From NCBI GenBank assembly GCA_903920315.1, contig CAIXLU010000012.1, forward strand, positions 1 to 41,763: a stretch of 41,763 bases of DNA, written 5' to 3'. The translations under genes and the position numbers were made by a program. The DNA is from an uncultured Oscillochloris sp. (GTDB lineage Bacteria; Chloroflexota; Chloroflexia; Chloroflexales; Chloroflexaceae). Positions 15,272 through 22,373 of this stretch are shown here, one piece after another (positions within the stretch are counted from its first letter, which is position 1; the number at the start of each line of letters is the position of its first letter). A model generated the notes under the pieces. The model searched no databases. It worked only from the letters and a program-made list of their open reading frames with translations, and had not been told where the DNA came from.

Positions 15272-16095
15272 CCGGCGGCAATCCGCGCCCCGGCGCGGAG
15301 ATCGGCGAGCAGGGCCGAACCCAGGCCGACGGCGGTAGCCCCGGCGGCGAGCATCGCCCGTGCGTCGGCGGATGTCCGCACCCCACCGATGCCGATCACG
15401 GGGACGGTAACCTCGGCGCAGACGGCGGATACCAGGGCCAGGGCCAGGGGTGCGATGGCCGGGCCGCAGAGCCGCCCTTCGGCCAGAGTGCCGTCGGGGA
15501 GGGGGGCTACGGCGGGCAGGCTATCAATCAGGGCCAGGGTATCGGCCCCGTGCGCGACGGCGGCGCGGGCCAGGGCCAGGATGTCGGGGGCGTGGCCGGG
15601 CAGCTTCACGATGAGCGGGAGCATGGTGGCCCGGCGCAGCGCCGCCACCAACCGACCGGCAGCCTCGGGCGTGAGCGCCCCGTGCGCGGCCAGCGGAAGC
15701 TCAATGCCCATTACCCCCTCGACTCCCTCCAGCAGCGCGGCGGCCTCAGCCAGATCCGCCACACTCTCGCCCCACAAACTCACCACCATCGGCAGATCCC
15801 AGGTCGCCCAGATCGGTGCGAAACGCTCGCGCACCGCTCGCAGACCAGGGTTATGCGCCTCGCCCCGGTAGAGCAGACCGGCTGGCGTCTCAATGATCTC
15901 GGGCAGGGGCCGGGCTTTGTACGGGCGCAGGCTGGTGCTGCGGGTGACGAGAGCGCCCAGGCCGTGCGTGGCCGGATGCGTACCCAGCCCGAGGTGACGT
16001 GCTACCTCGACGCCGTAGCCGACGCTGCCCGCTGCCGCGATGATCGGCGAGGCAATCGTGAGGGCGTAGGGGTTGTTGGGGGCCAGATCGATCAT
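15268..16095 (-). CDS. Dihydroorotate dehydrogenase-like FMN barrel protein, active site altered
   Basis: This is a 275-residue TIM-barrel protein clearly related to class 1 dihydroorotate dehydrogenases: NNPYALTIASPII...GSVGYGVE at the start, ETPAGLLYRGEAHNPG, LCGPAIAPLALALVSAV, and the phosphate-binding VPVIGIGGV...ML.AGATAVGLGSALL. The family oxidises dihydroorotate in pyrimidine synthesis. However, the normal NVSCPN segment that carries substrate-binding Asn and the catalytic base reads IELPLAAHG, the downstream NT...G pair reads SLPAV, and the flavin Lys region has RSTSLRP. FMN binding looks intact but catalysis on dihydroorotate is doubtful. Its start overlaps the murE stop by 4 bp, so it is made together with a cell-wall enzyme; no other pyrimidine gene except cmk, far away, is seen. 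Confidence 0.8.
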   Translation of the reverse strand: MIDLAPNNPYALTIASPIIAAAGSVGYGVEVARHLGLGTHPATHGLGALVTRSTSLRPYKARPLPEIIETPAGLLYRGEAHNPGLRAVRERFAPIWATWDLPMVVSLWGESVADLAEAAALLEGVEGVMGIELPLAAHGALTPEAAGRLVAALRRATMLPLIVKLPGHAPDILALARAAVAHGADTLALIDSLPAVAPLPDGTLAEGRLCGPAIAPLALALVSAVCAEVTVPVIGIGGVRTSADARAMLAAGATAVGLGSALLADLRAGARIAAG

Positions 16096-17621
16096 GCGTA
16101 GCCCAAGGCGCGCAGCGCCTCGCGGGCGGACTCCGCTTCGTCCCAGGGAATGGCGCTACCGGCGTAGATAATCGTACCTTCGTGGCCCTTGCCCAGTAGC
16201 AGCACCAGATCGCCGGGGCGGGCGGCGGCCACAGCGGTACGGATAGCCTCGGCCCGGTCGGGGATGCAGAGGTAGCCGTCACCGGCGCGCTTACCGGCAC
16301 GCTCGGCCCCTTCGACAATCTCCGCAATAATCGCGGCGGGATCCTCGCCACGCGGATCTTCGTCCGTCAGCACCAGCAGATCGGCGTAGCGCCCGGCAAT
16401 CTCGCCCTGGATGCCGCGCTTGGCCCGATCACGTTCGCCTGCGCTGCCAAACACAACAATGATCCGACCCGACGTAAGCGGGCGCAACATGCTCAGTACC
16501 TGATCGAACGAGTCCGGGTTGTGGGCGTAGTCCACAATCACATCGAAGGGCTGTCCCAGGTTCACCGGCTGCATGCGCCCACGGATACCAGGCACCGCCT
16601 CCAGAGCGGCGGTAGCTCGTTCCAGCGAAATACCCTGGCTAAGAGCGACGCTGAGGGCGGCCAGGGCGTTCGAGACATTGAAGCTACCGGGGAGTTGGAG
16701 CTGCAGATGCGTCTCGCCCCACGGCGTCATCACCCGCAGCGAAGAACCACTCGGCCCGGCGACGACCTCGTGGGCGCGTACATCGGCGGCAGCTTGTACG
16801 CCAAAAGTCAGCCTGCGGGCGTGAGCAGGCGCAGCGGCGAGAAAATACGCATGGCTGCGGTCATCGGCATTGGCGATTGCCCATACGTCGCCCTGCGAAC
16901 ACTCGCCGAGCATCTCAAACAGGCGGGCCTTATCGGCGCGATACTGCTCAAAACTGCCGTGATAATCGAGGTGTTCGTGGGTAATATTGAGAAAGACCGC
17001 CGCGTCGAAGCAGCAGCCGCCAAGTCGGTTCCAACGCGCCGAGAGGGCGTGCGAGGTTGACTCAATCACCGCGTAGGTACAGCCGGCGTCGGCCATCTCG
17101 CGCAGCAGCCCCTGGATCTCAGGAGCCTCAGGGGTACTCTGGCGGGTACTGTTTGGCCATCGCCGTGCCCCAACCTTGAAGTCTACCGTGCTGATCATGC
17201 CGGTGCTGAATCCGCCACCCTCAAGTACTTGGCTCACCAGATCGGTGGTGGTACTCTTCCCCTTCGTACCGGTAATCCCAACCGTGCGCAGGCTCATACC
17301 CGGTCGTCGGTAGAAGTTTGCCGCCAGCGGAGCCAGAGCTGCTCGACTATCGGCAACGCGGATCAGTGGCACGTTAACCTCAGCACCGCTCCAGTAGCGC
17401 ACATCAACCATCACCGCAGTGGCACCCGCATCTATCGCCTGAGAGACATACTGGTGTCCATCGGTATGAAATCCACGGATGGCCACAAACAGCCAGCCCG
17501 ACCGCACCTGCCGGGAGTCATAGGCGATTCCGAGAATGGGCGCATCGAACCCTGTGGGTACATCCAACAGATCTACCCCTCGAAGCAACTCACGCAGTGT
17601 CATCACCATAGATCGCGCCAT
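16092..17621 (-). CDS. murE: UDP-N-acetylmuramoyl-tripeptide synthetase (MurE)
   Basis: This is a 509-residue Mur ligase that adds the third amino acid of the peptidoglycan stem peptide to UDP-MurNAc-L-Ala-D-Glu using ATP. Seen: an N-terminal UDP-binding domain (YDSRQVRSGWLFVAIRG), the ATP loop GITGTKGKSTTT (118-125), IESTSHAL, FLNITHEHLDYHGSFEQY with the carbamylated-Lys region, YAHNPDS, and FGSAGERDRAKR. The position of the DNPR motif that reads meso-diaminopimelate in E. coli is DEDPR (420-424). The Arg is kept but the preceding residues differ, so the amino acid (DAP, Lys or Orn) cannot be assigned safely. A TACAAT box at 17652-17657 could be its -10. No other mur or mra gene is in the window. 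Confidence 0.93.
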   Translation of the reverse strand: MARSMVMTLRELLRGVDLLDVPTGFDAPILGIAYDSRQVRSGWLFVAIRGFHTDGHQYVSQAIDAGATAVMVDVRYWSGAEVNVPLIRVADSRAALAPLAANFYRRPGMSLRTVGITGTKGKSTTTDLVSQVLEGGGFSTGMISTVDFKVGARRWPNSTRQSTPEAPEIQGLLREMADAGCTYAVIESTSHALSARWNRLGGCCFDAAVFLNITHEHLDYHGSFEQYRADKARLFEMLGECSQGDVWAIANADDRSHAYFLAAAPAHARRLTFGVQAAADVRAHEVVAGPSGSSLRVMTPWGETHLQLQLPGSFNVSNALAALSVALSQGISLERATAALEAVPGIRGRMQPVNLGQPFDVIVDYAHNPDSFDQVLSMLRPLTSGRIIVVFGSAGERDRAKRGIQGEIAGRYADLLVLTDEDPRGEDPAAIIAEIVEGAERAGKRAGDGYLCIPDRAEAIRTAVAAARPGDLVLLLGKGHEGTIIYAGSAIPWDEAESAREALRALGYA

Positions 17622-17711
17622 AGGTCACACAAAATTCCACAACATACAGGGATTGTACCCGAAAACGTAATAGAACAAAAGTCGTTCATACGCGGGGCGT
17701 ACATCGCTCAC

Positions 17712-17806
17712 GTGAGAATAGCCGGGTGTCGGGTAGGGGCGCGTCGCGACGCGCCCCTACGGTTCATTGTCATCGGGTGTTGTGCGGCGAATCTGCATGG
17801 GTGTCT
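17712..17806 (+). repeat. Dispersed palindromic repeat, copy B
   Basis: The 28-bp perfect palindrome at 17733-17760 is flanked on the left by GTGAGAATAGCCGGGTGTCG and on the right by a TCATCGGGTGTTGTG...GCATGGGTGTCT tail, as in copy C (24624-24718). It occupies much of the 317-bp gap between the divergent murE and CHAT-like genes. Confidence 0.85.
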
Positions 17807-17816
17807 GTGATGAAAC

Positions 17817-17839
17817 AGGGTAGCGCGGGCATCCTGCCC
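17817..17839. repeat. 23-bp repeat shared with 8881-8903
   Basis: AGGGTAGCGCGGGCATCCTG plus CCC is the exact reverse complement of 8881-8903. It follows the palindromic repeat directly. Confidence 0.75.
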
Positions 17840-17938
17840 TAACATGATCGCTCGCCGTGTGGACACAGTAGGGTGTGCGTGCTATAGTCCAAAGAGCTAT
17901 AAAGAGCGGAAGTGTAAACAATAATTCTGTGGGCTGCG

Positions 17939-20158
17939 ATGATCATCCCTTTTCAGATTGTGATCGGCGGGCGTGGGACGGGCGGTGCCTGCGGGTTACG
18001 TGCGACGGCGGCGGGACGCAGCGCCGAGGCGAGTGTCGAGATTCCACCACCCGATAGCGACCCGGCGGTCTATGGGGCGGCTCTAGGGCAGGCAGTGTTT
18101 GGGCCTGCTGTACGCCAATTACTGCTCGATGTGGCCCGTGGGGCGGATAATACCGGGGCGCGCATCCAGATTCAGCTACGGACAGCCCCGGATCTTGCGG
18201 AACTGCCGTGGGAGTGGATGAGCCTGGGGTCAGAGACACTCTGGCAGCCAGCGATCCGCGAGGACTACACGCTAGTGCGGGTGATGCAGGGGGTGCGCCC
18301 ACCGCCTGCGTTGGCGGTAGCGGCACCGCTCCGCCTGCTGATTGCGACGGCACCAGGCTGCGGCGGGCAGGCTGATGCCCTGGGAGCGGCCCTGGCTGGC
18401 GAGGTGCGCGCCCGACGCCTGATCGTGGATCGGCTCCGCGATGCTGACCCAGCGGGCCTGGCCGATGCCTTGGCCGAGGAACCCTGTCACCTGTTACACC
18501 TGATCGCTCCGGCTTCGCCCGGTCTCAGCGGTGGCCCGGCGCGAGCGGCCCAGCCACGTCTGCGCCTGGGCCGTAGCCTTGATGCTCAAGCTCTGGCGAG
18601 TATCCTCAAGGATTCCCCCGACCTGCGCATGGTGACGCTCTCGGGCAACGAGCCAGACTCAGCCGGGCCGATGACGGATCTGGCGGCGGCGCTGCATCAG
18701 GCGTGCGGGTTGGCGACGCTGGCCCTGGGTGATCTGGAGGGTGATCACGCGACTGATTTTTGTGCGGCATGCTACACCGTTGTGGCGGCGGGCGAGCCGG
18801 TTGATCTGGCGGTTACGGCCAGCCGGGCGGGGCTGGCAGAGTTTGATGGATTGTGGGGCGCACCGCAACTTCTGCTGGCGGCGGGCGGTGAGGAGTTGTT
18901 TCGCATCGGCGCGGCTGAGGTGCCGCGCATCGCGGATCCTGAGCGCCGACCCGAACGTCGCCCGCAGCCCGCCTCGCGCAACCCCTCGGCCCAGCGCCAG
19001 GAGCGGAGCAGGCTCGATGCGGCAATCCAGATCTTTCAGCCTCTGGCTCGCCCGCAACCGCGCTCCGCTCTGCGCGGGCGTGGCGATACGGAGGATCCGG
19101 CACCTCGGCTGAGTCCACGGGTTATCGTCCTGATTGTGGCGAGCCTGATCTTGATCGTGATGGTGGGCCTCAGCCTGCGCTGGCCTGACTCGACTAGTCC
19201 GGCTACGTCAACCACGCCGACTGCACAGGGCGCATCGGCTCCTCGGAGCAATGCCCCCGCCGGGATCGCGTTGGCCAGCGACGGTAGCGACTCCCGCAAC
19301 GCCATACTCGCCGACCAGACTCCCACCGCCGCAGTGGTGAATACGCCGCCAAGTCCCTCCTCAGGTCCGCGTGGGAACCCGCTCGATATTCCTTCGCCAA
19401 ACGGGTTTGCGACCTACCTGGCCGTCGAGGGCGACACCCTTGACACGGTGGCGCAGCGGGCGGGCAGCGATCCGCAGGCTATCCTGGCGATCAACCGGAT
19501 GGCACCGGATGAACCTTTGCGCGCCGGACGGCCCCTGGTTGTGCCAATTTACAGAACGGGCGCATCCTTGCCCGAGGCTCCGATTATCGTGCGGGGGAAC
19601 GCAACTCGGCCCGAGGTGGCACTGACTTTCGATATTGAGATTGACGACCGAACACTCTACGCTTTTCTTGACATCCTGGAAGCACGCGGCCTCAAGGGGA
19701 CGTTCTTTGTGACCGGGCGTTGGGTCATCGCCTTCCCTGATGCGGCGCGGCGGATCGTGGCCGATGGTCACGAGATCGCTAACCACTCGCTGACTCATCC
19801 CTTCTTCACCCAGATCGGCATGGATGGCGTCTCCCCCGAGCTTGATCAGACCGAGCAGCTTGTGCGCAAGGCGACGGGTGCCTCGACGCGGCCTTATTTC
19901 CGCTTTCCGTACGGCGCATCGAACCAGACGGCGATTGATCACGTGGCCACCGATGGCTATGTGCCCTACCACTGGAGCGCCGACGATGCCGCCATCCCAG
20001 GCTGGATGAGCCGTGCCACCGCCAACCCCGCCCAGGTCTACGGCGAAATTCTGCTGATGCACCAGCGCCAGAGTACGGTGGACTCCCTGCCTGGCTGGCT
20101 CGATCAGATCGCGGCGCTCGGCTTGCGCCCGGTCTCCCTTGGCGAGGCGCTGCGGTAG
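17939..20158 (+). CDS. CHAT-like / membrane / LysM / NodB polysaccharide deacetylase fusion
   Basis: This is a 739-residue, four-part protein. Residues ~1-330 resemble a CHAT (caspase-like) domain, with the conserved LPWEWM (89-94), but the catalytic His region reads CHLLHLIAP and the catalytic Cys position in TLSGNEPDS is N237, so it looks inactive. A single hydrophobic helix (RVIVLIVASLILIVMVGLSL) follows at ~388-410, then a Pro/Ser/Thr-rich linker, a LysM peptidoglycan-binding domain (FATYLAVEGDTLDTVAQRAG..., ~490-537) and a NodB deacetylase (~555-735). NodB motifs: VALTFDIEIDD (the acid pair is displaced compared with TFDDG), HSLTH, FRFPYGAS, ILLMHQR. Topology puts the CHAT-like part in the cytoplasm and LysM-NodB outside, where it could deacetylate cell-wall glycan. 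No neighbouring operon partner. A TATAGT box lies near 17882. Confidence 0.85.
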   Translation: MIIPFQIVIGGRGTGGACGLRATAAGRSAEASVEIPPPDSDPAVYGAALGQAVFGPAVRQLLLDVARGADNTGARIQIQLRTAPDLAELPWEWMSLGSETLWQPAIREDYTLVRVMQGVRPPPALAVAAPLRLLIATAPGCGGQADALGAALAGEVRARRLIVDRLRDADPAGLADALAEEPCHLLHLIAPASPGLSGGPARAAQPRLRLGRSLDAQALASILKDSPDLRMVTLSGNEPDSAGPMTDLAAALHQACGLATLALGDLEGDHATDFCAACYTVVAAGEPVDLAVTASRAGLAEFDGLWGAPQLLLAAGGEELFRIGAAEVPRIADPERRPERRPQPASRNPSAQRQERSRLDAAIQIFQPLARPQPRSALRGRGDTEDPAPRLSPRVIVLIVASLILIVMVGLSLRWPDSTSPATSTTPTAQGASAPRSNAPAGIALASDGSDSRNAILADQTPTAAVVNTPPSPSSGPRGNPLDIPSPNGFATYLAVEGDTLDTVAQRAGSDPQAILAINRMAPDEPLRAGRPLVVPIYRTGASLPEAPIIVRGNATRPEVALTFDIEIDDRTLYAFLDILEARGLKGTFFVTGRWVIAFPDAARRIVADGHEIANHSLTHPFFTQIGMDGVSPELDQTEQLVRKATGASTRPYFRFPYGASNQTAIDHVATDGYVPYHWSADDAAIPGWMSRATANPAQVYGEILLMHQRQSTVDSLPGWLDQIAALGLRPVSLGEALR

Positions 20159-20201
20159 CGTAGGGCTAATGCCAATACTTTTCGAATAAGCCGATCTCTC
20201 C

Positions 20202-20251
20202 CCCTCACCCCCTGCCCCTCTCCCTCTGGGAGAGGGGGCAGGGGGTGAGGG
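20202..20251. terminator. CCCCTCACCCC-type hairpin between convergent genes
   Basis: A 23-bp C-rich arm (20202-20224) pairs with 20228-20251 with one bulged base and a TCT loop. It lies between the convergent CHAT-NodB and MBL genes and probably ends both transcripts; similar sequences are common as dispersed intergenic repeats in bacteria. Confidence 0.65.
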
Positions 20252-20279
20252 CTGAGCGGCGGCAGACTCCTTAATTCGC

Positions 20280-21092
20280 TTATCTCGCAGAGATATCTAC
20301 CTCTGGGCAGTGGGTGGGGATGATCCGCACGTCGGGGCGGGCCAGGGAGAAGTTACGCAGTGCCGCCAGGGTTGCGCCAACCGCCCGCACGTCGTCCACA
20401 AACAGGTGGGTGATGCGGGCGGGCAGGCGCTGCTCTCGGATGGCCTGGTTTGTCCACGCGCCGTCGGCGGCGAGTAGCACCGGCCCACGCTTTGTCTGCG
20501 CCAGGGCACCGATCTGGCCACGGGCGTGGCCGGGTAGGTGCATCAGCAGCAGCGACCCATCGCCGAAAAGATCGTGGGTGGGGCCGAGGTGCGGCAGCGG
20601 CGGGCCGATGAAGGTGGGTAGGGGCACGGCACGTCTGTCCAGATCGGCGGGGAGCAGCGACGGGATGTGGGCGCGGCCCAGGGCCGCTAATCCGTGCTTT
20701 CCGGCGATGCTGGTCAGCGCCTCAGACGAGACGATCACCGGCACGTCCGGGAAGTCGCGCAGGCCGGCGACGTGATCGGCGTGGACGTGGGAGATGATCA
20801 CTCGCTGGATGTCGGATAGGACGAGGCTGTAGCGGGCGAGTTGGCGCACCGCCGCCTGCTCGGGGCGGATGCGTAGCGGGGTGGCCAATCGGTAGAGCCA
20901 CCACGGTAGGCGGCGCGTTGCCTCTACCATACGCGGGGCGTACCCGGTATCGAATAGCGTCCAGCCCTGCTGCGGATGGCCGATCAATGCCACCAGGGAG
21001 CGGCATATCATTGGCCGCCGAGGTACGCCGCGCATCACGTGAGGCGCCGAAACCAGGCAGTGGCCCGTATCGAGGAGGTGAAGATCGAGCAT
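20280..21092 (-). CDS. MBL-fold metallo-hydrolase (lactonase-like)
   Basis: This is a 270-residue metallo-beta-lactamase fold enzyme with a full two-metal site: HVHADH (H102, H104, D106, H107), the third ligand His in LMHLPGHARGQ, the bridging Asp in LLAADGAW, and the last His in RIIPTHCPEV. The overall pattern and length resemble N-acyl-homoserine lactonases and related lactone hydrolases, but substrate is not readable. No signal peptide. AGGAGC precedes the ATG by 4-9 bases. The gene starts 10 bp after the stop of the epimerase gene on the same strand, so both are likely made from one transcript. Confidence 0.85.
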   Translation of the reverse strand: MLDLHLLDTGHCLVSAPHVMRGVPRRPMICRSLVALIGHPQQGWTLFDTGYAPRMVEATRRLPWWLYRLATPLRIRPEQAAVRQLARYSLVLSDIQRVIISHVHADHVAGLRDFPDVPVIVSSEALTSIAGKHGLAALGRAHIPSLLPADLDRRAVPLPTFIGPPLPHLGPTHDLFGDGSLLLMHLPGHARGQIGALAQTKRGPVLLAADGAWTNQAIREQRLPARITHLFVDDVRAVGATLAALRNFSLARPDVRIIPTHCPEVDISAR

Positions 21093-21101
21093 GGGATGCT
21101 C

Positions 21102-22067
21102 CTAAACCACATGATTAAGCGTTTTCGCCACACCCGCCTCGACACTGACCAGCGGGGCGTACCCGAGGTCGCGGCGGGCCGCAGAGATGTCGTAGGTCTG
21201 GGTGCGGGCGAGGATGGCGACGCTGTAGCGGGTAAGCAGGGGTTCGTGACCCGTGATCGCGGCACGGGATTCCATCGCTGTGGCGACGGCGAGCATTGCC
21301 GAGAGGGGCACGGTTGGCAGGCGCGCAGGAATACCGAGACGGTGCAGCACCTCGCGGATGAGATCCCACAGGGGCACATGCTCGTCGTTGGTGATGTGGT
21401 AGGTGCGCCCGATGGCGGCGTCGGCGGTCAGGGCCAGATTGATCGCGTGGGCCACATTCTCGACATACGTGACATCCACCAGGTTGCGCCCGTGGCCGAT
21501 CTGCGGCAGGCGACCGGCGCGGGCAGCGGCGACGATCCTGGGCAGCAGGGCGCGGTCGCCCGGCCCGAAGATCGCTTTGGGCCGCAGGATGACGGCGGGC
21601 ACGTCGGGCGCGGCGCGCACCAGTTCCTCGGCCAGACGCTTGCTGTGGGCGTAGATCGAACTGGGCCGACGCGGGTACGGCGCAGACTCCGTGGTGTTGT
21701 GGTGGTCGCGCCCGGTGAAGATCACCGCCGGTGAAGAGACAACCACCAGACGCGACATAGCGTGGCGGCGACAGCCCGCGATCACCGCCGCCGTACCGCC
21801 CAGGTTCATCGCCAGGAAATCGCGGCGCGGCCCCCAGGGAGCCGAGAGCGCACCGGCGTGGACAACCGCGTCCGCACCGGCGCAGGCGGCAATCACCGCT
21901 GCGTGGTCGCGCAGATCGGCGCGAAGGGGAACAGCCCCGGCAGCGATCAGGTCGGAGGACTCGGTAAAATCGCGTCCCATCAACCGCACCTGATGGCCGT
22001 GATTGAGGAGCAGGCGGGCGACGTGCCGACCGAGGAAGCCCGTGCCGCCGGTGATGAGAATGTGCAT
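21102..22067 (-). CDS. NAD(P)-dependent epimerase/3beta-HSD-type reductase
   Basis: This is a 321-residue extended short-chain dehydrogenase. The Rossmann motif is TGGTGFLG near residue 10, the catalytic pair is Y139-x3-K143 (YAHSK), and the family segments VVHAGALSAPWGP, VILRPKAIFGPGD, LVDVTYVENVAHA and YHITNDEHVPLWDL follow. This pattern fits the 3beta-hydroxysteroid dehydrogenase/OleD-like branch, which reduces or oxidises beta-hydroxy/keto groups, rather than sugar-nucleotide epimerases. The start at 22067 (MHILITGG) is chosen; the longer frame from 22103 adds residues before the first strand. A TATACT box sits only 9 bases before this ATG, so the transcript may be almost leaderless. It is probably co-transcribed with the MBL hydrolase. 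Confidence 0.88.
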   Translation of the reverse strand: MHILITGGTGFLGRHVARLLLNHGHQVRLMGRDFTESSDLIAAGAVPLRADLRDHAAVIAACAGADAVVHAGALSAPWGPRRDFLAMNLGGTAAVIAGCRRHAMSRLVVVSSPAVIFTGRDHHNTTESAPYPRRPSSIYAHSKRLAEELVRAAPDVPAVILRPKAIFGPGDRALLPRIVAAARAGRLPQIGHGRNLVDVTYVENVAHAINLALTADAAIGRTYHITNDEHVPLWDLIREVLHRLGIPARLPTVPLSAMLAVATAMESRAAITGHEPLLTRYSVAILARTQTYDISAARRDLGYAPLVSVEAGVAKTLNHVV

Positions 22068-22076
22068 TGTTGGGCA

Positions 22077-22082
22077 AGTATA
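22077..22082 (-). promoter_or_regulatory. -10 box of the epimerase-MBL operon
   Basis: On the minus strand TATACT lies 9 bases upstream of the ATG at 22067; a TTTGCA/TTGCAC -35-like hexamer is 15-16 bases further up. Transcription should begin within 2-3 bases of the start codon. Confidence 0.55.
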
Positions 22083-22114
22083 CACCGTGCGGCGATGGTG
22101 CAAAGTCCTGCCAT

Positions 22115-22291
22115 CGTATCGCCGTGGGGCTGAAGCCCCCGGCTAGGTCTACGACGGTCGCTGAAGCGACCTGTCTGAGGCCGCTTCAGCGGTCGTCGTA
22201 GACCTAGCCCGCCCGTTTACGGGCCGGGCGCTTGGACTGGCAGGGTGACTTCTGCGGTACTGCGTATTGGCTTTAGCCCCACGGCGATACG
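22115..22291. repeat. 177-bp nested inverted-repeat element (MITE- or REP-cluster-like)
   Basis: Terminal arms of 23 bp (22115-22137 and 22269-22291, one mismatch) enclose further palindromes: a 15-bp pair GGCTAGGTCTACGAC (22141-22155 with 22194-22208), two small hairpins GGTCGCT-GA-AGCGACC and CCGCT-TC-AGCGG inside it, and GCCCGT-TT-ACGGGC (22211-22224). It fills most of the 306-bp gap between the divergent epimerase and glycosidase genes and has no coding frame. Terminal inverted repeats suggest a non-autonomous mobile element; the hairpin cluster also resembles REP sequences moved by TnpA-REP transposases. Confidence 0.75.
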
Positions 22292-22335
22292 GTGACAGGA
22301 GTTTGCTCATGCCCTGGCTGAAGCCTGGACTCCCC

Positions 22336-22365
22336 TTCACAACCGGGATAGGATCGCTATATAAT
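22336..22365 (+). promoter_or_regulatory. Promoter of the glycosidase-like lipoprotein, leaderless
   Basis: TTCACA (22336-22341) and a perfect TATAAT (22360-22365) are spaced 18 bp apart. Only 8 bases separate TATAAT from the ATG at 22374 and no Shine-Dalgarno fits, so the mRNA likely begins at or next to the start codon. Confidence 0.7.
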
Positions 22366-22373
22366 GTCCCGCC

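Noticed and set aside
22115-22291. Insertion sequence
   Set aside because: No transposase frame exists between the inverted repeats; only a non-autonomous element or REP cluster can be supported.
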